A DNA stretch of 64,000 nucleotides from the NCBI RefSeq assembly GCF_038069655.2, contig NZ_CP150951.2, positions 1,886,001 through 1,950,000 on the forward strand, in the 5' to 3' direction. Numbering within the stretch: the stretch's first letter is position 1; every line of letters begins with the position of its first letter. The DNA comes from Yoonia sp. BS5-3 (lineage in GTDB: Bacteria > Pseudomonadota > Alphaproteobacteria > Rhodobacterales > Rhodobacteraceae). A model generated the notes under the pieces. The model saw only the letters and a program-made list of their open reading frames with translations, made no database searches and was not told the DNA's origin. Positions 37,577-46,081 of the stretch are shown here, in pieces. Made by a program: the position numbers and the translations under genes.

Positions 37577-39439
37577 GTGAGCATGACCGAGCCAGCAAAA
37601 ACCGGATATGATGTGATCGCAGGATATCTGCGCACGCTTGACAGCTCGCCCGGGGTGTACCGGATGCTGGATGCAGAAAGCCGCGTTTTGTACGTCGGCA
37701 AGGCGCGCAGTCTGAAAAACCGGGTCAGCAGTTACAGCCGCCCTGGGCAGCACAGCCCCCGGATTATGCGCATGATCCGCGAAACCGCCAGCATGATGTT
37801 TCTGACCACGCGTACAGAAACCGAGGCGCTGCTGCTGGAACAGAACCTGATCAAGCAGCTCAAGCCGCGCTACAATGTGCTGCTGCGCGACGACAAAAGC
37901 TTTCCCAATATTCTGGTTGCCAAGGATCATGATTTTCCCATGATCAAAAAACACCGCGGCGCAAAAAAGCAAAAGGGCAATTACTATGGCCCCTTCGCCG
38001 GGGCAGGGGCCGTGAACCGGACGCTGAACCAGTTGCAGCGCGTGTTCCTTTTGCGCAATTGTTCGGACAGTGATTTCGAAACCCGCACGCGGCCTTGCCT
38101 GCAATATCAGATCAAACGCTGCTCGGGCCCCTGTTGCGGGCTGATCAGTGCAGAAGATTATGCTGGTTCTGTCCAGGATGCCGAACAATTCCTGCAAGGC
38201 CGCACCAAGGGCATTCAGGAAACGCTCGCCGCCCAGATGCAAGAGGCCAGCGAAGCGATGGAGTTTGAGCGCGCCGCCGCCCTGCGCGACCGGATCAAGG
38301 CCTTGACCCAGGTCCAGTCTGCGCAGGGGATCAACCCGCAATCCACGGCAGAGGCCGACGTGATCGCCCTTCACCGCGACGGCGGTCAGGCCTGCGTACA
38401 GGTGTTTTTTATCCGCGCCAATCAGAACTGGGGCAACCACGATTATTACCCGCGCGTCAGCGGAGACGAGGACCCATCCGAGGTGATGGAGGCGTTCGTC
38501 GGCCAGTTCTATTCCAACCGCGAACCGCCCCGCATGGTGATCCTGTCCCATGGGTTGGACAATGACGATCTGATGGCCGCTGCCCTGGCCGAAAAGGCGG
38601 GCCGCAAGGTTGAGGTAGTCATCCCCCAACGCGGCGAAAAGGCAGAGCTGGTGCAAAACGCGCTCCGCAACGCCCGTGAAAGCCTAGCCCGGAAGATGTC
38701 GGAAACCGCTACGCAGGCCAAACTGCTGAAAGGCGTGGCCGAGGCCTTTGATATGGACAAGACCCCGCAGCGGATTGAAGTCTACGACAACTCGCACATC
38801 CAAGGGGCCCATGCTGTCGGCGCCATGGTTGTTGCGGGCCCTGATGGCTTCGACAAAAACCAATACCGCAAGTTCAACATCAAGGGCACTGACCTGACCC
38901 CCGGGGATGATTTCGGGATGATGAAAGAGGTGCTGACCCGCCGCTTTCAACGCCTGCTGAAAGAGGACCCGGACCGTAGCACCGGCACATGGCCGGACCT
39001 CTTGCTGATTGACGGAGGGGCAGGGCAGGTGAGCGCTGTGCAAGAAATCATGGATGATCTGGGCGTGGCCGACATCCCCATGGTCGGCGTGGCCAAGGGC
39101 GAAGACCGGGATGCAGGGAAAGAGGAATTCTACCGCACGGGCAAACCCGTGATGGCACTACGGCACAACGACCCGGTGCTTTACTTCATCCAGCGGATGC
39201 GGGACGAAGTGCACCGTTTTGCCATCGGCACGCACCGGGCGAAACGGTCCAAAGCCATCGGCGCCACTCCGCTGGACGATGTGCCCGGCGTTGGGGCGGC
39301 CCGCAAACGCGCGCTACTGGCGCATTTCGGATCGGCCAAGGCAGTGGCACGGGCAAACTTGGCGGACCTCAAGGCGGTGGATGGGGTGTCCGCGAATATG
39401 GCGCAGACAATCTATGACTTTTTCCATGAAAACGGGTGA
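37577..39439 (+). CDS. uvrC: Excinuclease ABC subunit C
   Basis: 620 residues from the GTG at 37577, about 12 nt after GGAG; an ATG two codons later and a GTG at 37514 are alternatives. The GIY-YIG domain (SSPGVYRMLDAESRVLYVGK) makes the 3' incision and the RNase H-like C-terminal half (VYDNSHIQGAHAVGAMVV, LLIDGGAGQVSA) makes the 5' incision of nucleotide excision repair. A UVR motif (AMEFERAAALRDRIKAL) binds UvrB, and helix-hairpin-helix motifs close the protein (DVPGVGAARKRALLAHFGSA). E. coli UvrC has 610 residues. Confidence 0.96.
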   Translation: MSMTEPAKTGYDVIAGYLRTLDSSPGVYRMLDAESRVLYVGKARSLKNRVSSYSRPGQHSPRIMRMIRETASMMFLTTRTETEALLLEQNLIKQLKPRYNVLLRDDKSFPNILVAKDHDFPMIKKHRGAKKQKGNYYGPFAGAGAVNRTLNQLQRVFLLRNCSDSDFETRTRPCLQYQIKRCSGPCCGLISAEDYAGSVQDAEQFLQGRTKGIQETLAAQMQEASEAMEFERAAALRDRIKALTQVQSAQGINPQSTAEADVIALHRDGGQACVQVFFIRANQNWGNHDYYPRVSGDEDPSEVMEAFVGQFYSNREPPRMVILSHGLDNDDLMAAALAEKAGRKVEVVIPQRGEKAELVQNALRNARESLARKMSETATQAKLLKGVAEAFDMDKTPQRIEVYDNSHIQGAHAVGAMVVAGPDGFDKNQYRKFNIKGTDLTPGDDFGMMKEVLTRRFQRLLKEDPDRSTGTWPDLLLIDGGAGQVSAVQEIMDDLGVADIPMVGVAKGEDRDAGKEEFYRTGKPVMALRHNDPVLYFIQRMRDEVHRFAIGTHRAKRSKAIGATPLDDVPGVGAARKRALLAHFGSAKAVARANLADLKAVDGVSANMAQTIYDFFHENG

Positions 39440-39451
39440 GGATTTGCGGTG

Positions 39452-39910
39452 ATGGCGCAAGAAATCGAACGGAAATTCCTAGTCGACTGCGATCACCCTG
39501 AAGTGCGGGCACTATTGGCAACGAAACCCAGATACATGCGGCAAGGTTACATTATGTCGGACAAAACGGGTGTGGTGCGGGTGCGGATCGCAAATGATGC
39601 GGCCTTCCTGACGATCAAGGGGCCGTCAGTTGGGATCGCACGGGATGAGTTTGAATATCCCATCCCTGTCGCAGATGCCGAAGCCATGCTGAACACGATG
39701 TGCGACGCCGTATTGGCAAAGCGGCGATATTACCACCCGCTTGCAGGTGGGCTGATGGTGGAATTGGATGTCTTTGAGCAGATTGATCTGGTTCTGGCAG
39801 AGGTCGAACTACCGGATGAGCAAGCCCGTTTTGCGCGGCCTGACTGGCTGGTGGAGGAGGTCAGCGATGACCCGCAATATTTCAACAACAACATTGCCGC
39901 GCGGATTTAA
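39452..39910 (+). CDS. CYTH-domain protein (triphosphate tunnel enzyme)
   Basis: 152 residues from the ATG at 39452. The N-terminal EIERKFLV is the CYTH signature, followed by QGYIMSDKTGVVRVRI, AFLTIKGP and, near the C-terminus, VELDVFEQIDLVLAEVEL. These acidic and basic strands line the tunnel that binds triphosphates with divalent metal. Stand-alone bacterial members are mostly inorganic triphosphatases; adenylate cyclase or thiamine-triphosphatase activity is less likely. It lies 12 bp after uvrC, probably in the same transcript. Confidence 0.9.
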   Translation: MAQEIERKFLVDCDHPEVRALLATKPRYMRQGYIMSDKTGVVRVRIANDAAFLTIKGPSVGIARDEFEYPIPVADAEAMLNTMCDAVLAKRRYYHPLAGGLMVELDVFEQIDLVLAEVELPDEQARFARPDWLVEEVSDDPQYFNNNIAARI

Positions 39911-39923
39911 GTTGCTCCGTCGG

Positions 39924-40301
39924 TCAGCCGTTTTGCGGTAGGGCCGCCAGAACGGCCGTGGCTGAGGATCGGTTCACGGCCAACGGCGTGTCATAAAGAA
40001 TGGCAAGCCGGAGCAGTGATTTCACATCGACATCATGCGGCATGGCCGACATCGGATCGATGAAAAAGAACAGTGCATCCAGCTTGCCTTCGGCAATCAT
40101 GGCACCCAGCTGGGCGTCACCGCCTTTGGGGCCGCTCAGCAGACGCTCAACACTGAGATGTGCCTGATCCGTCAGCCTTTGACCGGTTGTCCCGGTGGCG
40201 ACGATCCGAAATTGGGATAGCACGCTTGCATGATCCTGCGCCCATGCAACCATCAGATCTTTTTGGGCGTCATGGGCGACTAGGGCGATACTTGCAGGCA
40301 C
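39924..40301 (-). CDS. mgsA: Methylglyoxal synthase
   Basis: 125 residues. Motifs IALVAHDAQKDLMVAWAQ, IVATGTTGQRL, LLSGPKGGDAQLGAMI with the catalytic Asp in GGDAQ, and FFIDPMSAMPHDVDVKSLLR identify MgsA. It converts dihydroxyacetone phosphate to methylglyoxal and phosphate, a bypass of lower glycolysis under phosphate shortage. It is somewhat shorter than the 152 residues of E. coli because both termini are trimmed. It is encoded 5 bp after the DUF1150 gene in an Hsp20-DUF1150-mgsA series headed by a heat-shock-type promoter. Confidence 0.93.
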   Translation of the reverse strand: MPASIALVAHDAQKDLMVAWAQDHASVLSQFRIVATGTTGQRLTDQAHLSVERLLSGPKGGDAQLGAMIAEGKLDALFFFIDPMSAMPHDVDVKSLLRLAILYDTPLAVNRSSATAVLAALPQNG

Positions 40302-40306
40302 AGGGC

Positions 40307-40531
40307 TTAATGCACCGTCATCGGTGTCATGTCATTCTCGCGGGCGAGATGAAAGGCAAGCTTGCGGTTGGCGACAAGGGCCAGCTGTTCACCAGCGGCG
40401 TTGTGCACGGCAAATAGCTGTTCCAGATCGCCGACATCTTCGCGCAGTTCTTCGGGCAAATCAGCAACCGCAATGGGTTTGACATAAACGATGTCCTGAC
40501 CGCGTTTCTTGGTCTCGTATTTCGTATTCAT
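40307..40531 (-). CDS. DUF1150-family protein
   Basis: 74 residues with the DUF1150 core VYVKPIAVADLPEELREDVG and YAVHN-like LEQLFAVHNAAGEQLALVAN. The family is small, soluble, found in alphaproteobacteria and commonly encoded beside small heat-shock proteins, as here (3 bp after the Hsp20 stop). Its function is not established; context suggests a stress or regulatory role. Confidence 0.88.
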   Translation of the reverse strand: MNTKYETKKRGQDIVYVKPIAVADLPEELREDVGDLEQLFAVHNAAGEQLALVANRKLAFHLARENDMTPMTVH

Positions 40532-40534
40532 GCT

Positions 40535-40948
40535 TTACCCTTTCCTGATTGCAATTGTTTGAATGACCTTGTCCGGGACAGCCCGCGTCAGATCGACATG
40601 AAGCAAGCCGTTTTCGATCACGGCTTCACCGACATCCACGCCATCGGCCAAAACGAAAGAGCGTTGGAATTGCCGCGCGGCGATACCGCGATGCAAAAAT
40701 ACGCGCCCGTCGCTATCGTCATCCTGGCGGCCGCGGATCACGAGCGCACTGTCCTCGACCGTGATGGCCAGATCAGATTCCGCAAAGCCAGCGACGGCCA
40801 GCGTGATCCGATAAGAATTTTCCGATGTCTGTTCGATATTATAGGGTGGGTAGCCGTCATTCCCGCTTTTTGCGGTGCGTTCTACAAGACGTTCGAGCTG
40901 CTCAAACCCAAGCAGGAACGGATGCGTTCCCAAAGCCAATTTTGTCAT
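40535..40948 (-). CDS. Hsp20/alpha-crystallin family small heat-shock protein
   Basis: 137 residues from the ATG at 40948, with AGAAGGA 8 nt upstream; the frame is open seven codons further. YPPYNIEQTSENSYRITLAV starts the alpha-crystallin domain, which runs to VLADGVDVGEAVIENGLLHV. FLHRGIAARQFQRSF is the IbpA-like segment. It binds unfolding proteins to limit aggregation. A sigma-32-type promoter lies 65-93 bp upstream. The C-terminal IxI tail is present as IQTIAIRKG. Confidence 0.93.
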   Translation of the reverse strand: MTKLALGTHPFLLGFEQLERLVERTAKSGNDGYPPYNIEQTSENSYRITLAVAGFAESDLAITVEDSALVIRGRQDDDSDGRVFLHRGIAARQFQRSFVLADGVDVGEAVIENGLLHVDLTRAVPDKVIQTIAIRKG

Positions 40949-41012
40949 CAGACATGTCCTTCTGCGCAAGCGACTGTCGGTTTTAGCCCCATTTTGGCGA
41001 CCTCTGCAGAAA

Positions 41013-41041
41013 ATATGGGGATCAAACGGCTATTGATCAAG
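41013..41041 (-). promoter_or_regulatory. Heat-shock (sigma-32/RpoH-type) promoter for the Hsp20 operon
   Basis: On the minus strand CTTGATC (41041-41035) and CCCCATAT (41020-41013) are separated by 14 nt, matching the RpoH consensus CTTGAAA-N13/14-CCCCATNT at nearly every position. It lies 65 bp before the Hsp20 start. Confidence 0.75.
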
Positions 41042-41180
41042 GGAGGAATTCGCACCCGGACTTTTGGCCTTTGGCGCAGGCGTTTGTGGAACATTCTTGC
41101 CGATGCCAGTTTGCCACCTTTACAGATCACGATCGATGTCCTGATAATGTCGCCATTTACTGTTTTAGGAATGAAGCCAG

Positions 41181-42293
41181 ATGCATATTCGGATCGCGTT
41201 GATTTGCGCAATGATACATACGGCCGCCGCGGCTGAGACGATTTCTACACTCACACTTGATTGGAATGAGGACGGGTTTGACGATATCGCGCGGCTTGAT
41301 CATTCAAGCACTATTGATGGCCGGGCCGACCTGCTTTTGTTCGAAGGCAGCGCCGGTGGGCAAGTGCTTGTCCAGGTCGCCGCCGATTTTGCCCGCGCGC
41401 CCATACACCCCAATATAGAGCTATTGCTATTTGCCGGCACTGCGGCAAACCGCCTGGAAATTGTGGAAACCGGCACCGTTGTTGGACCTGATCTTTGGTG
41501 GTCAAAGACCCAACTGCGCTACGTAGATGACGGCTTTGTCGTTGACGCCAAAGAGACACAGCAAACGCCTGCACTTTTTTCCGAGGCCGGAATGACCCGC
41601 TGTTTTGTCGATTTTCGCGACAAATCAATCGGCGGGGGTAACGACATTGTCGGAGATGTCACTACAACGGACGCAGAGCCGATGCCATTGGGGTTCTGGA
41701 CGGCATCTACCTTTGAAAACCTGATGGGTGATGTGGTCTATTCTGGCTGCTCTGTGGACCCGTATCTTTATGACGATCCCGACCGACCTGATGGGTATTT
41801 CTTGCAAGAGCTTAGCCTTGATTGGAATGGGGATGGCTATCTGGATCACGTCGCATTGTCTGAAACCTATACAGATTATCAGCTTGCCGTGTTTCTGGGC
41901 GATGCAAACGGCGGGGCGCGTCTGACTTCGGTTGGCAGCAATCTGCGCCCCTTTGACCCGCAACGGTTTGAGCTACGCAAACCGCCTGGACGTGCAAGTG
42001 CAGTTGAACTTACTCTTTTTGGCTCATCAAACACCGAAAGCAGGTTTCGGAATGACGTGATGACACGGTTTGTTTGGCAAGAGGATGAACCGGTTGTTGC
42101 CGGTTTCGCCGTTTGGCAGACACACAAAGAAACAGAAACCGGGATTGACTGTGTATGGGATTTTCAACGCGGGCGACAGATCAACGTCTACTCAGATGCC
42201 TGGTTTGATGATCCGAAATATGACGCCCCCTACACATTTGGAGATTGGCAAAATCTATCCCTTTCCGACCTAATTGGCGCCTGCCGTCCATAG
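41181..42293 (+). CDS. Secreted protein of unknown function with VCBS/FG-GAP-like motifs
   Basis: 370 residues with a short signal peptide (MHIRIALICAMIHTAAAAE). Two stretches, LTLDWNEDGFDDIARLDH (about 25-42) and LSLDWNGDGYLDHVALSE (about 210-227), have the DxxxDGxxD calcium-binding pattern of FG-GAP/VCBS repeats, each followed by LLLFEGSAGG or AVFLGDANGG. The protein may therefore be two copies of one domain arising by duplication. Four or five Cys residues suggest periplasmic disulfides. I do not recognise a named family. It is alone in its transcription unit. Confidence 0.75.
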   Translation: MHIRIALICAMIHTAAAAETISTLTLDWNEDGFDDIARLDHSSTIDGRADLLLFEGSAGGQVLVQVAADFARAPIHPNIELLLFAGTAANRLEIVETGTVVGPDLWWSKTQLRYVDDGFVVDAKETQQTPALFSEAGMTRCFVDFRDKSIGGGNDIVGDVTTTDAEPMPLGFWTASTFENLMGDVVYSGCSVDPYLYDDPDRPDGYFLQELSLDWNGDGYLDHVALSETYTDYQLAVFLGDANGGARLTSVGSNLRPFDPQRFELRKPPGRASAVELTLFGSSNTESRFRNDVMTRFVWQEDEPVVAGFAVWQTHKETETGIDCVWDFQRGRQINVYSDAWFDDPKYDAPYTFGDWQNLSLSDLIGACRP

Positions 42294-42470
42294 TCTGAAA
42301 AATCTGCTTTTTTTAAACGGAATATTAGCCGATTGGTTGGACATTCTGCACCGTAGTGAGGGGCGGGAATTGGTTTGGGTGCCGCAACCAGCCGTAACTC
42401 ACTTTAGGAACTTCTTTGTAAGCTCCTTATCTGTTAGGGTGATCGCAAACGGAATTCGGGCGCATTACAG

Positions 42471-42689
42471 ATGAATACATCCGCCAAGATGGAACAGGAC
42501 GAGGTGCTTCGCGTAAAGCTTGAGGTGCTTAAGCGCGAACATCGGGACCTGGATGAGGCGATTGACGCCCTGCATGAGCGCAGCGCGTCTGACATGCTGA
42601 CACTCAGGCGTCTTAAGAAGCAAAAGCTGGCGCTGAAAGATCAGATTGTTGCGCTTCAGGATCGGATTTTCCCCGATATCATCGCCTGA
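42471..42689 (+). CDS. YdcH/DUF465-family small protein
   Basis: 72 residues, entirely helical: VLRVKLEVLKREHRDLDEAI and TLRRLKKQKLALKDQIVALQ form the coiled coil typical of DUF465, with the usual LKxxHRxLDxxI and LKKxKLxLKD elements. The family is widespread in proteobacteria and often lies near purE in Rhodobacterales. Function is unknown. Confidence 0.9.
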   Translation: MNTSAKMEQDEVLRVKLEVLKREHRDLDEAIDALHERSASDMLTLRRLKKQKLALKDQIVALQDRIFPDIIA

Positions 42690-42825
42690 AAAATTGCGTT
42701 TGATAACATAGCCTGAACATATGGCATCACTGAATGCCTAAATCTTCGATTGTCGCCCAACAGACATTGCAGCCCACAGCGCCTTGGCTATAGTGCCGCT
42801 TCCTTTTGCTATGGGACTTTCAAAC

Positions 42826-43314
42826 ATGACCCAACCCTTGGTCGGTATTATCATGGGCAGCCAGTCTGACTGGCCCACCATGCGCGAAGCAGCAGATGTT
42901 TTGGATGAGCTGGGCGTGCATTTTGAGACGAAAATCGTCTCGGCCCACCGTACCCCGGACCGGTTATGGGACTACGGGAAAACGGCTGTGGATCGCGGCT
43001 TGCAGGCGATTATTGCAGGCGCAGGCGGCGCGGCGCATTTGCCCGGTATGATGGCCTCAAAAACCCGGGTGCCCGTGATTGGTGTGCCTGTGCAGACAAA
43101 TGCGCTTTCTGGGGTTGATAGCCTTTATTCCATTTTGCAAATGCCCCGGGGTTTTCCGGTTGCGACTATGGCGATTGGTGCGGCTGGGGCAAAGAATGCG
43201 GGGCTGATGGCGGCCGGTATTCTGGCCTTGCAGGATGCCGAACTGGCCGAGCGTCTGGATGCCTGGCGTGCAGCTTTATCGGCCTCAATTCCTGATGAGC
43301 CGACAGATGACTAA
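42826..43314 (+). CDS. purE: N5-carboxyaminoimidazole ribonucleotide mutase
   Basis: 162 residues from the ATG at 42826; the frame is open 14 codons further up. [35 protein letters not shown] with the catalytic His, [17 protein letters not shown] and [17 protein letters not shown] are class I PurE signatures. It converts N5-CAIR to CAIR in purine synthesis. purK starts within its last codons (8-nt overlap), so the two successive enzymes are coupled. Confidence 0.96.
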   Translation: MTQPLVGIIMGSQSDWPTMREAADVLDELGVHFETKIVSAHRTPDRLWDYGKTAVDRGLQAIIAGAGGAAHLPGMMASKTRVPVIGVPVQTNALSGVDSLYSILQMPRGFPVATMAIGAAGAKNAGLMAAGILALQDAELAERLDAWRAALSASIPDEPTDD

Positions 43315-44383
43315 GCCGCTGCCCGTGGGGGCGACCATTGGTATTTTGGGTGGTGGCCAGTTAGGCCGTATGTTGGCCGTTGCAGCTGCGCGGCTTGGGC
43401 TAAAAACCCATATCTTTGAGCCGGGCACAAACGTACCTGCAGGTGATGTTGCCCACCAGATGACCACCGCCAGCTATGACGATGCCGCGGCATTGCGCGC
43501 CTTTGGTGAAGCGGTGGATATCATCACCTATGAGTTTGAAAATATCCCAACATCGGCTCTGGATATTCTTGAGGCTCTGGCCCCCATCCATCCTGGCCGC
43601 AATGCGCTTGCTACCAGCCAGGACCGGCTGACTGAAAAGACTTTCCTGCAGGATTTGGGGCTTCAAACCGCGCCTTTTGCAGATGTTACCAGCATGGCTG
43701 ATCTGGATGCTGCCATCGCGCAGATTGGAACCCCGGCGATCCTGAAAACCCGCCGTATGGGCTATGATGGTAAGGGACAAGCGCGGATCATGGCCCCGGG
43801 CGAGGCTGGCGCTGCATTTGATGCAATGGCCGGTGCGCCCGCCATATTGGAAGGGTTCGTGGATTTTAGCCATGAGGTCTCGGTGATTGGTGCGCGTAGC
43901 CCTGAGGGGGCCGTGGCCTGCTATGACCCGGGCGAAAATGTCCATTCAGATGGTATTTTGCGCACCACAACAGTGCCCGCCAAGCTAAGCCCAAGTCAGC
44001 GGACGGATGCGGTGTTGATCGCCGCGAAAATCCTGAATGCGCTGGATTATGTCGGCGTGCTGGGGGTCGAGCTTTTTGTGACGCCCCAGGCTTTGATCGT
44101 GAATGAAATCGCCCCGCGGGTGCACAATTCCGGCCATTGGACGCAAAACGGCTGCACAATCTGCCAGTTTGAACAGCATATTCGGGCGGTCGCGGGATGG
44201 CCTTTGGGCGATGGAGCGCGTCACGCCGATGTGGTGATGGAAAACCTGATCGGCGATGATATGGACCGCGTTCCTGCCTTGGCCAAATCGGGTGCGGCGA
44301 TCCACCTTTATGGCAAGGCAGAGGTCAAGCCAGGCCGGAAAATGGGGCATGTGAACCGGGTTATCAAGGCAGTCGGGACCTGA
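43307..44383 (+). CDS. purK: N5-carboxyaminoimidazole ribonucleotide synthase
   Basis: 358 residues from the ATG at 43307; E. coli PurK has 355. The ATP-grasp layout starts with [20 protein letters not shown], then [29 protein letters not shown] and [18 protein letters not shown]. It carboxylates AIR with ATP and bicarbonate to give N5-CAIR, the substrate of PurE. Its start lies inside purE. Confidence 0.96.
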   Translation: MTKPLPVGATIGILGGGQLGRMLAVAAARLGLKTHIFEPGTNVPAGDVAHQMTTASYDDAAALRAFGEAVDIITYEFENIPTSALDILEALAPIHPGRNALATSQDRLTEKTFLQDLGLQTAPFADVTSMADLDAAIAQIGTPAILKTRRMGYDGKGQARIMAPGEAGAAFDAMAGAPAILEGFVDFSHEVSVIGARSPEGAVACYDPGENVHSDGILRTTTVPAKLSPSQRTDAVLIAAKILNALDYVGVLGVELFVTPQALIVNEIAPRVHNSGHWTQNGCTICQFEQHIRAVAGWPLGDGARHADVVMENLIGDDMDRVPALAKSGAAIHLYGKAEVKPGRKMGHVNRVIKAVGT

Positions 44384-44397
44384 CCCTAAGGCCTGTC

Positions 44398-45123
44398 TCA
44401 GTCCGGCGCCAGAATGACGTCCAACAGATCCAGCGTGTGGTTGAAACGGCCTTCGCGCAGGAACAAAAGGACCTCTTCCATGACGACAGGGTTGTTCATC
44501 ATGAAAGTATGCGTCACTGGCAAAACGATGAAATCGCGCATCCCGTCTAGCCGGGTTGAGGCGACAGATACTTTGCCGTCATCGGGCCCCTCAATCAGGG
44601 CGGAATAAACCGGGTTGAGGGTGCGATCACCGGCGATCACGCCGATCTCGTAGGGGATATCCTCAAGCGTATTTGGCACGCTATCACTATCGGTTCCCAG
44701 TTGAAGCCCCGCAGGTCCGTTGACCCATTGAAAGGGTTCAAAATCACCAAAAACATCGACCAGTTCAGACCCGCTATTGGGCGGCCCAAGCATGACGACG
44801 CGGCCCATCTTGGCGGGTCGTTGATTGGTCAGCCAGGCACGGACAAGAATACCGCCCAAGGAATGGGTCACAAAATGCACACGCCTGTCGCCACATGCGG
44901 CCACATCCTCGGCGACATGTTCTTCGACCAAGGTCTGGATTGTGGCAGTCGTGGAGGGATAGCCGCGATTGACCACCAGATAACCTGCGTTCTCAAGATA
45001 GAACTGCATCGGGGTCAGGGATATCTCGCTCCGGGCAAGACCGTGAAACAGGACCACGCAATCCTCTGCCAGGGCGGCAGAACTGGTGAATATCGCAAAG
45101 ATGGTCAGGCAAAGACGTTTCAT
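44398..45123 (-). CDS. Secreted alpha/beta hydrolase (lipase/esterase-like)
   Basis: 241 residues with a signal peptide ([20 protein letters not shown]), so periplasmic or exported. The fold is shown by [15 protein letters not shown] (oxyanion region), the nucleophile elbow [16 protein letters not shown] and the late catalytic His in [22 protein letters not shown] is typical of the LipA/PGAP1-like branch. The substrate is unknown. Convergent with purK, 14 bp apart. Confidence 0.85.
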   Translation of the reverse strand: MKRLCLTIFAIFTSSAALAEDCVVLFHGLARSEISLTPMQFYLENAGYLVVNRGYPSTTATIQTLVEEHVAEDVAACGDRRVHFVTHSLGGILVRAWLTNQRPAKMGRVVMLGPPNSGSELVDVFGDFEPFQWVNGPAGLQLGTDSDSVPNTLEDIPYEIGVIAGDRTLNPVYSALIEGPDDGKVSVASTRLDGMRDFIVLPVTHTFMMNNPVVMEEVLLFLREGRFNHTLDLLDVILAPD

Positions 45124-45164
45124 GTGTTTAGATGTAGCATAGCTCGCGCGTTGCGAAAGCTCCT

Positions 45165-45999
45165 CTATTTTGCGGGACGCAACGATACGGCAATGCCGCC
45201 CAAGACAAGCGCCCCGGCAATGATCAATCGCAGGTTCAGCGTCTCACCTAGCAGGATGACACCGGCCAGCACGGCAATGACGGGCACGCTCAGCTGCGCG
45301 ATCCCAGCCATGGTTGTGGGCAGTTGCGGCAAAACGCGATACCACAGCGCATATCCCAGGCCCGAGGTTATGGCCCCAGCGACAATGGCGGTGATCAGCC
45401 CGCCAAGCGGCGGCATCGCCGCGATACCGGGCAATGCCACCAACGCCACGGTTGGCAGGCATAACAGAAAATTGCTTGCGGTAGCGCCCAGCGCATCAGG
45501 CTCGGTGCGCCCCAGCAGCGTGTATGCCGCCCAGCTGATGCCCGCCGCGGTCATTGAAAGAGCACCCAAAGCAGGGGGCGGCGTTGCGCCGCTGGGCCAG
45601 AGCAAAATGCATAGCCCAACCAAGGCAATACCGGCGCCCAGCCAGCGCATCGGGGGGATATTTTGGCGCTCAATGACCGCCCAGCCAAAGACAACGACCT
45701 GCAAGACGCCAAAAAGGATCAATGCACCAAGCCCTGCATCTAAGGTGATGTAGGCCCAGGAAAACCCGATCATATAGATGGCCAACGCCAACGCGCCTGC
45801 AAATCTTTTGGGGATCAATACGGCAGGGGGGCTGCTGGCGCCCGGCGACCAGAACCCAAAGCATGGCCGCACCTGCGGCGGTGCGGATCGCGGCAAATGC
45901 CATAGGGTCCATACCAAACTGGGCGACGCCAACCCGGTTCAGGATCGAATTTGCGGCAAAGGCCACCATGGTCAGGGTAACAAGCAGAAACAGCGTCAT
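45165..45999 (-). pseudogene. EamA/DMT-family transporter, frameshifted at a G6 homopolymer
   Basis: The N-terminal part (MTLFLLVTLTMVAFAANSIL onward) reads from the ATG at 45999 in one frame, and the rest (GALALAIYMIGFSWAY to [11 protein letters not shown]) continues in another. The shift falls at six Gs at 45826-45831. With five, the frames join as GRQQPPAVLIPKRFAG, a normal 277-residue, ten-helix EamA drug/metabolite transporter of two duplicated five-helix halves. So the copy as given is broken after about 60 residues. It may be a base-calling error, a recent inactivation or a phase-variable tract. The rest is well preserved, arguing against old decay. Confidence 0.82.
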
Positions 46000-46081
46000 A
46001 TGTGTGGGGCCTATTGCGTTTCCCGCCACTTGACCCGGCAGGAGGGCATGGCGCAAGCCCCCTGTTATCACCCCTGCGTCA

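Noticed and set aside
42274..42474. 66-codon frame before the YdcH gene
   Set aside because: Overlaps the end of the secreted-protein gene, lacks a Shine-Dalgarno and resembles no family.
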